Positions 32,215 through 42,725 of a stretch of 64,000 nt of DNA are shown here, piece after piece. The first letter of the stretch is position 1, and each line of letters starts with the position of its first letter. Under the pieces are notes generated by a model. The model saw nothing but the letters and a program-made list of their open reading frames with translations. It did no database searches and had not been told where the DNA came from. Location of the stretch: assembly GCA_003508835.1 (NCBI GenBank), contig PUFA01000202.1, positions 2,604,001 to 2,668,000 on the forward strand. Direction: 5' to 3'. The DNA comes from Eonycteris spelaea (taxonomy: Eukaryota; Chordata; Mammalia; Chiroptera; Pteropodidae). The position numbers and the translations under genes were made by a program.

Positions 32215-32574
32215 GAAGATAAAGGGAAAGCATTGAAGCAGCAAAAGGGACAGAATCTAATGACTGATTTGATGAGGAGAGGTGAATGGCAAGTGTCAAG
32301 GAAAAAAAAAAAAAAAACAGCAGCCAAGGATGACTTCCAGGATTCCAGCCTGGGTGATGGACAAATGATGGTTCCAGCAGTTGAGATAGAGAATAGAGAA
32401 GGCAAGAAGGCTGGGAAGGAGAAAGGACCAGTTTTATATTTGACCCAATGAGCATGAGGTATCTTTGGAACATCCACGTAGAAATAGACAGGAGTCAGAA
32501 AGATATATGATTATGGTTCCTGGGCAAATACTGAGCTAGCAAACAAGATCTGAGATTCAGCAGCATGTAAATAG
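32215..32574 (-). repeat. L2 relic, RT/ORF2 region, antisense
   Basis: 'aaggatgacttccaggattc' with 'cagcctgggtgatgg', 'tgaggtatctttggaacatc' with 'cacgtagaaatagacagg', and 'ctgagattcagcagcatgta' with 'aatagtaat' match antisense L2 ORF2 (consensus-like '..ggatgactcccaggtttctggcttgggcaactgggtgg..'). The L2 is on the minus strand and resumes after a MIR. Confidence 0.75.
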
Positions 32575-32743
32575 TAATAACTAAGCGATTATGATTACAT
32601 TAATTGAGCACTTACTAAGCCAGGCACTGTGCAAACCAGTTTACATACTTTTAAAATTTAGTGCTCACAACAGTCCTACAAGCTGCTTGGTGTTATGTAT
32701 CCTCATCGTGTAGATAAAGATATGAAGCCTAAAGAAACTTTAA
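32575..32743 (-). repeat. MIR SINE nested in L2, antisense
   Basis: 'aattgagcacttactaagcc' with 'aggcactgtgcaaaccagtt', 'tagtgctcacaacagtccta', 'cctcatcgtgtagataaaga' and 'tatgaagcctaaagaaactt' form a clean antisense MIR. It splits the minus-strand L2 into two parts. Confidence 0.8.
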
Positions 32744-32820
32744 AACACACACACACACACTCAGATTTCACTAAAAGTTGCAAAAAAAAAAAAAAAGACC
32801 CAAGAAAAAAAAAAGAAAAG
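32744..32820 (+). repeat. (CA)n and A-rich patch
   Basis: About eight CA units lie at 32744-32760, followed by A-rich runs to about 32820. They border the MIR and the second L2 part. Confidence 0.85.
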
Positions 32821-32849
32821 ACTCAAGTGCTTTGTCTCCACAACCCGCA

Positions 32850-33075
32850 TTTCAAGCACGTTATGCTCTTAGTTGGAAGCATGATAGCGAATGAGAACAT
32901 CCAGGCACCATGGGAATAAAGAGCAGGTAAGAGCCGGAGGTCAAGGGCAGGACCCCGACGAATAAATATTTAAGAAGCGGGAAGACGAGGCCTTGAAGAA
33001 GACAGAGCAAGAGCAGGTAGGAGGAAACCAGAAGAGCACAAAGTCTCAGCAGCCAAGCGTGTCGAGAGCGACAAC
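32850..33075 (-). repeat. L2 relic, continuation of the antisense ORF2 copy
   Basis: 'gaatgagaacatccaggcac', 'ttgaagaagacagagcaaga' with 'gcaggtaggaggaaaccaga', and 'gtctcagcagccaagcgtgt' match the next part of antisense L2 ORF2 after the MIR. The order and spacing support a single L2 split by the MIR. Confidence 0.65.
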
Positions 33076-34099
33076 CCCAAGAGGGTGTGTCTAACAGAAT
33101 CGGGGCCAGCAGTACTCAAAGAGCAGGGCCGGAAATGTCCGGCGGTGTTGACAGGTAGGCCTGGTCCCTGACAATATCTCTAAGCTCACAGCAGCATCTG
33201 TCACCAGCCACATTCCTCAGCCAGAACCTCAGGGGTCAAAACATGCACCGCAGGTGGCTGGTCACGCGCTGACTGGGGACGCCCGGACCCGTTGATGGTT
33301 TCTTTCTCTCTCATCTCTGCGTCCGGAGGCCGCTTTGACTCTTTGAACTGTCTAGGCACGTCTTTGCGACCTGGCATTTGGAGTCTGTGCCTATGTGCGC
33401 GTGTCCGAGGTTTGGGACTGACTGTTCTCGCAGCTTAAGAAACCCGCTTTACACCACGTCCCTCCTGTCGATGACTATGCGCCGCCCCCCCACTTGAGGG
33501 AGTGAGCTCAGACCCTGTCCCTCAATCCCTAAGGCTGTGCCTCCTGCGGATTGTCTGCGACTCAGCTTCCAGAAGGCAAGAGGGGAGTTGTGGTCTCAGA
33601 CGGTGGATGCTGTGTCTGCTCTGTAAATGTGGCGAATCGCAGCCGATCGGGCTGCGCGGCTTTGAGCGCACAGGGTGCTGGTCAGCCCGGCCAAGCCCCG
33701 CAATGCCTGCTGTCAGAGCCGGTCGCAATTTCTGTCTTCAGGTGCGCCCTGCGCTGGCTGTGCTCTGTACTCCAGCGCCTGCAGTTTAGGGAGAGACAAG
33801 ATTTACGTTTGGGGACAAGAGGACACTTAGGTACATGGGACGTCTCCCGTCTGCTGGGAAAGCGGGATGTTGTGCACTGTGAGTACCACTGGGACAGGCC
33901 GGGGCCCGTGATGTCCACGGAGCCCTCAGTATCAGCCCTGCCTCCCTCCCGGCCATTTGAACCGAATGAGCCGGCAGCGCGGGGTCCCCCTGAGGTGAGG
34001 GCACCAGGACCCCCAGCATCTCTGCCGTGGAGTTCATCCGGAGGCTGCGTGCATCCGGTACCCTTCACGACCGCATTCCCAGTGGCGGATTTATTAAGT
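33076..34099. other. Unclassified, partly GC-rich non-coding DNA
   Basis: No gene or repeat was recognised. A 246-codon plus-strand open frame (33551-34291) runs on into known repeat sequence, and a 141-codon frame lies opposite it, so neither is called as coding. Confidence 0.45.
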
Positions 34100-34204
34100 G
34101 AAAACACAGGACACCCAGTTCAATTTGAATTTCAGATAAACAGCAAACACTTTTTCTTTCACCACAAAAACGTACCTTTATCACCAATTCTCTACTCTTT
34201 TTTT
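34100..34204. repeat. Palindromic DNA-transposon-like element, left half
   Basis: 'cacaggacacccagttcaat' with 'ttgaatttcagataaacagc', then 'aaacactttttctttcacca', resembles the left part of a widespread MER-type palindromic element. Its right part repeats these motifs inverted ('..atctgaaattcaaa..gtcctgtattttatctggc..'). The right half is found at 34436-34512, after an L1 insertion. Confidence 0.6.
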
Positions 34205-34300
34205 CATAAGTTGATTTTTAAAAAAATTTATTTAGTTGTTTTAATTAGTTTTAAGTATACAGTACGTTGGTTAGACATTTATATAGTTTAGAAAACAGTC
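34205..34300 (-). repeat. L1 3' end, inserted in the palindromic element
   Basis: 'gatttttaaaaaaatttatt', 'ttttaattagttttaagtat' with 'acagtacgttggttagacat' and 'ttatatagtttagaaaacag' with 'tccccctaat' is an antisense laurasiatherian-type L1 3' UTR, truncated. The insertion may extend to about 34435. Confidence 0.75.
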
Positions 34301-34435
34301 CCCCTAATTGCTTCTCCTCTCTCTGGTTTTCCACCAGCCATGCTCCCTCACCCAAACCATCCATCAGCTACTAAACTTGCACTTTTTTCTTCACTCATTC
34401 TTTTTTCATGTAAGTACATGCACACACATTTGGGA

Positions 34436-34512
34436 TGCTTACATGAAAACAGTTATTCATTTGAAATTCAGATTCAGGGGTGGCCTGTATTTTATCTGGC
34501 GACTCCCATAAT
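34436..34512. repeat. Palindromic DNA-transposon-like element, right half
   Basis: 'aaaacagttattcatttgaa' with 'attcagattc', then 'ggcctgtattttatctggcg' with 'actccca', is the inverted counterpart of the left half at 34100-34204. Confidence 0.6.
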
Positions 34513-35234
34513 GTGACACCCAGCAGGAATTCCTAGGCCTTGGCATCCACCACGCCCACACTTCTCCCAGGAGGCATCGGGGCGCTTCATGAAGGACCAA
34601 AGCAGAGAACTGGGCCTCTGCTAGGACTGCCGGGGTCCTGGCCCTCCCCGGTCCCCTGGCGCCGCTCCAGGGCCAGTTCTGGCACCCATGAAGGTAGACT
34701 TGCTCTTGGCTGCTATAACTTTGTTCCCCCTCCATTAGCTGCATCTGGAAGACAAAGAGTGAAAGATCGCTTTCTAGAAGTGTCTAGACAGTTTGTAGAG
34801 ACCGTGATGCCCCTTGACCTGTGGCAGCTTCAAACGACCAGGATCCTGCATGACTTCCTAGCGGATGGTGTTTGTGCTTCTCCGACCACAAACGGCCCCA
34901 CACACGCCCTGCCCGGCTACGCCTCAGGTCACCCATCCTCTAGCCCAGCAGCCCTGGGTCCCCTGAAGCACCAGCCCCTTCAACACGGTCTCCAGAAGCA
35001 TGTGGCATTTCGGGACTAAGTTCACTGTAGTCAGGAGTCTATGACTCTGGAGCGAGTGACCCCCCTGGTCACTCCAGAGGACACCCAGACATTCCAGAAC
35101 ATGCTCGATAGCATGTTGTTATTTTTCTGGACAACTGACCTAGTATCGACCTCCAGAGAGAGAGAAGGAAGTTGGCCTGATGTGCTGAGGCTGACACCAT
35201 TTTCGAGGCGACGCCAGACTCCCCTCACCTCTGC
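34513..35234. other. Unclassified non-coding DNA
   Basis: No gene or repeat was recognised. A short imperfect hairpin lies at 35045-35079: the left arm 'ctctggag' plus 'gtgacc' pairs with 'ggtcactccagag', allowing three unpaired bases. Confidence 0.4.
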
Positions 35235-35470
35235 TCACTTGAGCATCAGCAGGAACTCGCCAGGGCCAGGACTTTACCTATATGGACACACTTAATTCTC
35301 CTGACCATCCCGCGAGGTGCCCGCTGCTATTACTGCTGCTTTATGGACAAGGAAAATGAGACAGAGAGATAATGTCGACCTCCTCTGAGGTCACACAGGT
35401 AAAGGAGCTGCTAAGAAGCAGAAGCCGAGGTCTGGATGTGGGTGGTCCAGCTCCGGAGTGTGTCCCCTTA
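35235..35470 (-). repeat. MIR SINE, antisense
   Basis: 'cacacttaattctcctgacc' with 'atcccgcgaggtgcccgctg', 'ctttatggacaaggaaaatg' with 'agacagagaga', and 'ctgaggtcacacaggtaaag' with 'gagctgc' are in antisense MIR order. Confidence 0.8.
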
Positions 35471-35549
35471 ACCTGTGTGCCCCCTCCAGGCAGCGGCACC
35501 CAGCTCGGTCCAGCCTGGCGCTGCTGGGACTGGTGCTGGCAACAGTGTG

Positions 35550-36180
35550 GAGCGGGCCGCCCCGGCCAAGGAGGAGCCCCGTCCTGTCCTCCCTCCCCCT
35601 CGTGTGCGAAGGGGAATGGCTTGCTGTCCAGCGGCGTCCGAGGCCTCGAGGGTCGAAGGCGTGAGAGCGGTGTGGTTCGCAGGGGCCTGGAGCAGCCACG
35701 ACAAACCTGGACGCTTAGCGTGTGCTGTGCAGGTGGCTCCCCGTGCCTCGCGGGCCACAGGTGCGCCATCGGCCGCACACCCAGCAGCAGAACCACAGAG
35801 CAGTGGCCTGTGTCCTAAGCCTGGGGACGAGGGGCGGCAGAGGGATGCAGCCCCGGAAGGCCATGGCGTGAGGGTTACAGTCATCATCAGCCCACATTCT
35901 CTTTCAGGCAACTACGTGCCGGCTTGTGCGGATCCAGGGCGCCCTGGGAGCACCTCAGGGAGGTGGGGCAGACGAGGAGGGCGTCGGTGCGAGGAGGTGC
36001 GCATCCGCCAGGAAGGCCCGAGTGCGGCGTCGGCTCAGCCACCTGGCTGTGCTGCTGCCGAGACCCGGTCTGTGGTCCTCTCCGATGCGTGTGTCCTGGC
36101 ACCGCCTGGGCCTCCAGCGAAGCAGCCGTCACTCCCCCTGACGTGCAGCCGTCTCCGGCATGCCACGGGTGGCACTTCGT
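35550..36180. promoter_or_regulatory. CpG-rich block, weaker island
   Basis: CpG runs at about 3-6 per 60 bases over some 600 bp. Open frames of 244 codons (plus, 35475-36209) and up to 147 codons (minus) overlap. They have only low-complexity Ala/Pro/Arg/Gly content. The block is weaker and patchier than the island at 29.4-30.3 kb. Confidence 0.4.
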
Positions 36181-36729
36181 CTCTGCTCTGCCTCCTTTCC
36201 CAAGCGTGACTCTGTCCTGGCACTGACGGCTTCGTAAAGATGGCGCACACCTCTCCCTGCCTGCTCCTCCATCCGCCCCAGGCTCTCGGGATGGGAAAAG
36301 AAGAGTTTCCACTCCCGCGAGCTGTCAAATCACAGCTTCCCAATCAGAGCCGTCAGACCTGTCAAGCCCACGTCCACAGGGCCCACCAGCCCTGGGCAGG
36401 TGACAAGGAGGGGCGCTTACAGAACACCTGCAGCCTTCCGCCTTTCCCCCACAGCCGGCTGCTCTGGGTAGAGTCCTGCCGCGGGCTTCGCCTTCAGACT
36501 TCATTGTCTCCCTCTGTCCACACGGCTCTTCTGGGCAACGACAGTCTCCCCCTTACCATTTTCTCGCACCGCATCTTCCTGGCGTTGTTGACACTTCCGC
36601 CGCTCGACGGTGCTTGGGAAGCTACGCACCGGCTCGAGGGGGCATTGGCAGGTGTACCAGACGCTGGCCCAGAGAGGTCTGAGTGTAGGAAGCCATCTCA
36701 TTATCCCCCTAGCACGTGCAAGAACGAAT

Positions 36730-36985
36730 AATAACACCGCCAGCAACAACAGCTATCGTTGACCCAGCACTTGATCGGGGCCAGGTACGGCGCTAAGTGT
36801 TTTGCGTGGATTTTCTTACTGAATTCTCGCAACGATGCAAATGAGGAGGGTACCACTTTGCCGTCAAGTTAAGGCTGAGAAAACTGACTCGCCCAAGATC
36901 AATAATAAGTGATGGAGCCAAATTTTGAACCCCCGCTCATTGAAAGCCCAGGCGTTCAGCCACCTGGCTGCCAGTGTCATACATC
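36730..36985 (-). repeat. MIR SINE, antisense, near full length
   Basis: 'atcgttgacccagcacttga', 'ggccaggtacggcgctaagt' with 'gttttgcgtgg', 'ttactgaattctcgcaacga', 'ttaaggctgagaaaactgac' with 'tcgcccaaga', 'gatggagccaaattttgaac' with 'ccccgctca', and 'caggcgttcagccacctggc' cover the whole MIR antisense. Confidence 0.9.
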
Positions 36986-37264
36986 GGCTAACTTTCCCCA
37001 CGTCCAATCTCCCAGCTTCTATTCTTTCTTCTCCTAATTATCCAGCCATCACCTCAGGGATGAGGGGGGGATAAACATGAACCATGTTCCGAGAAGAAGC
37101 ACTCATTAGGATGCCATGGCTGACCTCACCAACTGGACCGTGGGTCAGAGTGAGTGTATGATGGTTTGGGGTTTTTTTGTTGTTTTAGTTTGTTCGTTTG
37201 TTTTTGTGTTTGTTTTTAATTTGGCCCCTTGAAACAGAGCCCTACCCGAAGGAAGGAGGGGGAT

Positions 37265-37372
37265 GTCATAATTACTTTCCTGTTTTGTTCAGTGATGGAT
37301 CCCAAACACCTTCGACCATGCCTAGCTCATAGTAGGTGCCCAACAAACATCGGCAAAGGAGCCCAGGAAGGT
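37265..37372 (+). repeat. L2 3' end
   Basis: 'ttcctgttttgttcagtgat' with 'ggatcccaaacacc', 'cgaccatgcctagctcatag' and 'taggtgcccaacaaacatc' match the L2 tail in sense order. Confidence 0.75.
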
Positions 37373-38570
37373 GGCTCTGGCCTGATGAAGACACAGGGTC
37401 CTTAGTCAGCCTGGGTGGCAGGAAAGTGGCTTTCGGTAGAGCCAGAGGACAGCATCATTGTAACCGCGGCACACCATGTCTCCGCTATAGGTTTACTTTT
37501 TTCTATCCTGCCTCAACTAGTGAATTCTGTTTACTCGTTATTATTCCCTCTTCTGCATAATTACTGCTTCCTTAGAAATTCTGCTTTCTTGCCATAGTGC
37601 CCTCCTTCCTCGTAGCTTGGGTTTGTATGACCGGAGCCCTCCACGGTCCCTGCTCCGTCGCACGGCATACTCTGAACCTCAGTCTCCATGGCTATTACCT
37701 CATGGTCTTCATGTTTCCCAATTCACATTCCGGGAGGAGAAAAAATCTCATTGACCAAACTCACCTTTTCCATTCATGCCCCGGTTTTCGGAGGAGCAGC
37801 CCTAATGTCAGGGGCCAATCCCTGGTCTAATCAGTTGCCATCCCTGGGTAAAGAACAATCTAGCTCTGCTTCTCAGAACAGGGGGCTGTGGGTGGGGCAG
37901 TTTCATCTCGAAGAGGAAGTTGGGTGTGGCGGGCACTTTGTTTGACATATCCAGCCTAGGAGTGCTCCTGGGAGCCCATCTCTCATCTTTGAAAAGTGAC
38001 TTTGTAGGTTAGGACATGCCATCAGGCATTCCCAGGAGAGCCCAGCCAAGTGTGGCTGGTCGCTCGCTGAGTTTGGAATTCCCCTTGGCTGCCATCACCT
38101 TGCACACTCTTCTTCCTTCTGGGACTACCTTGGTTTGTCAGCTTATCACCTGTTGGAAGTTGGCCTGTTTCTGGACTCCCTCTTCTGCTTAGATGAGTTG
38201 GCTTCCGACTAGACGGCTTGACTCTTGGACAAGGTGAGTGTCTGGATTCAGCTGGGGTCCTGGATCATGCTTTGCACTTGGATGAAATGGCCTCACCTCT
38301 TGCTCCCTCGTCCCTGCCTTCGACTCGCACTCGCTCTGCTCCAAGTTGTCATTCCCCCCGAGGGGGCCTTCTTTTCCCAGCCCACTGACATGTTCCTGAG
38401 GGAATGAAGTTAAGAAATAGTGCATGGCTTCAATGAGGGCACGTTCAGAGGGATGGCTGGGGCAGACACCAGGCAGAAGCAAGTTGAGGAAGTGGAAAGA
38501 GTGAGTGGATGATGACTCTTCTGAGTAGTTTAGATGAAAAGGAGGGAAGAAAACGGCTACGTGTGGAGAG
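37373..38570. other. Unclassified non-coding DNA
   Basis: No gene or repeat family was recognised. The stretch is of mixed composition and has no homopolymer runs, which could mean unique or conserved sequence. Only an alignment would show it. Confidence 0.45.
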
Positions 38571-38586
38571 TTTTTTTTTTTTTTTT
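38571..38586. repeat. Poly-T run
   Basis: Sixteen T are followed by A/T-rich DNA. The following 100 bases ('attatatgacatgtaatttt', 'ccataattcaaccacctaca') may be an old L1 3' UTR, but the match is too weak to call. Confidence 0.8.
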
Positions 38587-39699
38587 AAATTTTAAGACTT
38601 TGCTGCTGATTATATGACATGTAATTTTATAAAATATTTTGAAAAATAAAAATTATGAAGAATAAATGTATAATTCCCCATAATTCAACCACCTACATAA
38701 TTATAATAGTTAGTAATCTTGAGTGCCTACTCAATAGAAGATTTATGTCAGACGCTTTACAAATAGTCCCAGCTGAGCCATAACGAAGACCCTTAGTCTG
38801 TGATGCAGGGCAAGACAAGGTCCTTTCCCTGTTAGCAATGATTAGCATCCATTGGCTCACAAGGGGCTGAGATGTTCGCCAGGGGAAAAACTCAAATCCT
38901 GGCCTCGGGAGGGTCTTCGTCTTGCGTAGACACGACTGGGGGCAGCTCCACAGGTAGCAGACTGCTGGCAGGTATGGCGGGGCCCCTGGGGAGAGCACAG
39001 CTTGTTGAAGAAGGCGTCTGCAGTGGTCAGGTGAGGCTTAGTCCTGCAAGACCGTGCCAGTCTGGCTGTCATGGGGCAGGGCCTGACATAGCTTCCCCGA
39101 GTGTGTCTTCCCAGAAGAAAACAGAGAAGGGCCTCTGCATGACGGGAAAAGCCATTTTATGAGACTCTGTGATGCCCCAGGGCCTGCCAGCCGGTGGGCA
39201 CCAGGGAAAAACACCTTTCCTTTCACACTCTGAGAGAGGATGCTGGCAGGTGGCAAGGGGGCCACTCAGCCCTGCTTTCCCCACAGAAGCTGCCCCCCGG
39301 GGCGAGCCATCTGGCAGAAAAGTTTTCATCTGACGTGCAGCAAGGTGACAGTAGCTGACTTCAGTTAGTTCAGTAACACCATACCTTTTGCATTCATGCT
39401 AAAAAAAAAAAAAAATGGGCGCTCCTACTTCCTGTTTTTCAAAAGCGTTGCTGAGAGGGGAACCCTGCAGGGCTCTGAGCGAGGCAGGGGTGTGAGCCTC
39501 GCGCTCCCCGGGGCCCTGTCACGGCCAGCATCAGGGTGCCTGGCTGAGCTAATTTTAGCAACAAGTGATGGCGCGACTGATTCAGGAACACAGGTAAGAT
39601 CTGACTCGCTCGATGCCTTTACACAAACAACACCTCGTCCACGAGACCATCTGTACGAACCGAACACCCCACTGTCACCCTAACCCCTAGGACCACCTA

Positions 39700-39925
39700 C
39701 CCCAACTTTCTCTCCAGAGCACTTATCACCATTTTATGTCCTGGAATTTTTAAAATGTCTTCTTCTCCTTCTTCTTTTTCTTCATCTCCTTCAATGTCTC
39801 TGTTCCTCCTCTAGAATGCAAATTCCATGAAAGCGATGTCCAGGTCTGTGTGTTTGTTGCTGTGTCCGCAGAGCTGAGATCGGTGCCTGACACAAAAGTA
39901 TCCGATATTCGTTGAGTCCATTCAC
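39700..39925 (+). repeat. L2 3' end
   Basis: 'ctccagagcacttatcacca' with 'ttttatgtcctggaatt', 'tagaatgcaaattccatgaa' with 'agcgatgtccaggtctgtgt' and 'gtttgttgctgtgtccgcag' lead into 'cggtgcctgacacaaaagta' with 'tccgatattcgttga'. This is the L2 3' end in sense order. Confidence 0.85.
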
Positions 39926-40164
39926 TTTGTGGGTCTCCCAAAATATTTGGGAGAGGGGAAGAACTAGTAAGATCTCTTTAAGAAAAATGTTTTCTACTAT
40001 TCAAGTGCAAGCTCCCAACAAACAAGGGTAATGACCTTATCTCGTATTCATACGTCATATCCACGACCCTCCACACTTAAGGACCTCAACATGAGTCTCC
40101 TACAAGCGAGAACGAAGAATTTTTAATTAGCATCTGGATTTATAATCTGTGGGAACCTAGGACA

Positions 40165-40275
40165 GTTGTAATAACCCTATAAGGCATAGACTATAATATG
40201 CCTATTAGGCAGATGAGGAAACTGGGGATTAGAAAGAAAGCAACGTGCCCCAGCCCCGCGGGCGATAAGGGCCAG
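40165..40275 (-). repeat. MIR SINE fragment, antisense
   Basis: 'ataaccctataaggcataga', 'gcagatgaggaaactgggga' and 'agcaacgtgccccagccccg' match antisense MIR. Confidence 0.7.
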
Positions 40276-41105
40276 GGCCAGCTACAGTGAGAACAGTGTG
40301 GAGGAGCTAGTGCAAGAACTAGAGGAAGCCTTAACTGATACGGTAGAAACTGGACGAGAAAAACATGGAAAGGAAGTAACTGTGAAGATCGATTAGAAAT
40401 GTGGGAGACAGAATTCAACACACGACCAGGGGCAGCCCGTAAAAGTCAAATAAAGGTGCATTTCTTCTGGGCGAGGGGAAACGTCCATTTCTTTCAGAAA
40501 GAGGAGATTAGCTAGCTGAAAACCAGTAACGAAGCAGACTGAGTAAACTCAAGTTTTTCGTCGTTTTGAGCAAATCCAGGAAAATATATTAATGTGGATT
40601 TCGCTCTTGGAATTTTACCTGCACAACGGATGACAGTAAAATATTTATGGTAAAAGGAATCAAAACTGAGTCGTAACATGGAGACAATTCTGGCAGCAGG
40701 GTCCCAGGAATGAGTCAGGAAGCGGGGTGAAGCCTCAGGGAGAGGGCATTCTCGCCTCAGGACGCAGGGGCGCTCATCACGAGGTCCCGAGCAAAATAAG
40801 AGAGACCTTGGAAATGGCCTTGGCTGAGGGAAAAGATGCTGTCAGACCCAAGGGAGGAGGCCTGGCCCCCTTCCCCGTCCGCCGCACCCCCAGCCCATCG
40901 GCTGCTGCTGCTGACTATGCCGTGATCCTCCCAGGGGGGTTAGAAAGGAAACCAAGGGCAGATGACTGAATCAGAAGGGCCATCTGGGACAGTCGGCCAG
41001 CACGGTGAGGGGCAGGCTGGGAAACTGAAGTTTAAGGCACGTTAGAAGCCTCAGGAGGCCAAAGCCATCGTAAGTCGCGGTGGATACTGGCTGCGGGGGT
41101 GGCGG
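40276..41105. other. Unclassified non-coding DNA
   Basis: No gene or repeat was recognised. Confidence 0.4.
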
Positions 41106-41200
41106 CCTATTTGTTCATTCGATCAATATTTACCGAGTGTTCTTTATGCCAGGCACCCTGCCAGGCCTTGGGCTAAGTGCCGGAAATTGAGCTACAAATA
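41106..41200 (-). repeat. L2 3' end, antisense
   Basis: 'tttgttcattcgatcaatat' with 'ttaccgagtgttctttatgc' and 'caggcaccctgccaggcctt' is the antisense L2 tail ('..attcaacaaatatttattgagcg.. ..gtgccaggcactg..'). Confidence 0.65.
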
Positions 41201-42049
41201 AACTATTTCCTGATTTCTCCTCTTTCTTCTGGAGAAAGAATGGGAATGCCATCTGGCTCTCGTGGGCATAAGGACTGCTCAGGGCTGCGTCTGCAGGAGG
41301 CAGACCCCATCTTGGGTAGAGGGGTCACGTCGGGGGCACCATGGCCTGGCCTGCTACAATACTCACAGTGCACCAGGAATTTATGTCTCTTTTCCATGCT
41401 CAACTTGATATTATTGTGTTTTATATTCGATACGCCAATTAACTACTATAAGTTTCCTTATAAGTAATTTCTAGACATACAGTTATGATTGGGGGGGAGG
41501 GGTTTTTGATTTTTAGTCTTAACAGCGGCAGTGTGCCTAAATTGCTTGGCTTGACAATCACCTAAAACAACTGGAGCATTTCAAATCACTCAGTAGGAGC
41601 AGCACCAAACAGGGGAGAGGGTGTGATCCATCACCCCTTTATCACGTGGCCGAGCCATGAATCACAGTGGGGAAGCCCCTGTAGGGTGTAAGGATTTTAA
41701 ATCACTGCAGGAGTAGAGGTCACTGCACAGATAATCTGAAGAGATGATCTCACTTAACCCTTGGTAACCACTTAACTCAGAAGGGCAACCTGGCAGTGAA
41801 CTTCCCAAGTTAGGGTGTGTGCCCCGTTTCACTCAGCCTGCAAGCAGGCCTGTAAGATCACCCCTGTTTTCCCAGGCAAGAGTATTTGTCTGAATTACTC
41901 AAAGAGAGTAAGAGAGCTGGTGTCATTAATAACCCTAGATCCAGTTATTTGCCATTGTGGAATGTGTTTTCTCTAGTAACAGTAGCATATGTGATTATAC
42001 GATTTCTATAATCTATTTAACTCCAAAATATATAGATTTTGAAAAAAAT
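41201..42049. other. Unclassified non-coding DNA
   Basis: No gene was recognised. Weak DNA-transposon-like ('gcttgacaatcacctaaaac') and MIR-like segments near 41550 and 41740-41860 are too diverged to call. Confidence 0.4.
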
Positions 42050-42109
42050 GTGTGTGTGTGTATGTGTGTGTGGGGGTATATATATATATATGTATATGTA
42101 TATGTATAA
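42050..42109 (+). repeat. (TG)n / (TA)n simple repeat
   Basis: TG repeats pass through a short G run into (TA)n and TATATG units. They lie directly beside the inverted repeat at 42112. Confidence 0.9.
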
Positions 42110-42111
42110 TT

Positions 42112-42182
42112 AATATAATTTGAGTTCCAGTTAAAGTCACTGGGCTAGGTGCCTATACTATAACTGGAACTCAAATTATATT
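42112..42182. repeat. Perfect 22-bp inverted repeat (hairpin)
   Basis: The left arm at 42112-42133 and the right arm at 42161-42182 are perfect reverse complements (core 'ttgagttccagtta'). The 27-base spacer can pair a few more bases after one mismatch (42135-42137 with 42157-42159). The rest of the window is old and diverged, so perfect arms stand out. It could be a small MITE-like insertion, a hairpin RNA or a recent templated mutation. Confidence 0.95.
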
Positions 42183-42474
42183 GCTTGGAAAAAAAATTAT
42201 ACCAGTGGAAAAAGGGGAAGGACTAGGAGAATGAACAGGAGGAGGAGCCAAGAAAGAAAAGGTCACTTGGAAGCTACATTTAATTTTAGCTCTATGATGC
42301 TAGGTATAGGTTCTAGCCGGAGAGATTTCAATCTCTCATGCGAACGAGGACTCCAGGCGACAGGGGACTTCAGGAACCACTGCTAAGAGTTTCTAGATCT
42401 GTGGCCTGCATCGTTGGAGTCTCAGTCTTGTGTTCATCCCTACAAAGAATCTGAGACCAGACCCAGTCGGTGGA

Positions 42475-42725
42475 ACTCAGTCCTGACATGCACGGAGCGC
42501 GTAGTCTGTGCCGGGCACTTCTGTGGTCACTTTGTGTGCACGAACGCAGTCCAAGGGCACTGAGATCTGTGAGGTCGGCGTCGTTTCTGTTCTCGTCGTA
42601 GGGACGAGGACACTGAGGCCCAGGGAGTGAGGAGTTCGAGGCCTCGTGGCTAGGGCGTGGCAGGGTGGGCGGTCATGGCCGGGCGCCCCTGCAGCCACCC
42701 ACCGTGCACCGTGCTCTGCTCGTTG
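42475..42725 (-). repeat. MIR SINE, antisense, CpG-enriched
   Basis: 'tgacatgcacggagcgcgta' with 'gtctgtgccgggcacttctg', 'ttctcgtcgtagggacgagg' with 'acactgaggcccagggagtg', and 'cgaggcctcgtggctagggc' with 'gtggcagggtggg' are in MIR antisense order. More than ten CpGs occur where the consensus has few. Confidence 0.8.

Noticed and set aside
33551..34291. 246-codon plus-strand frame as a gene
   Set aside because: Its last part runs through the palindromic element and the L1 3' end, so it is not one coding unit. The first part is GC-rich with no recognisable domain.
35475..36209. 244-codon plus-strand frame as a gene
   Set aside because: It is matched by frames of 147 and 141 codons on the other strand, has no domain or motif I recognise, and lies in CpG-rich DNA where stops are rare.
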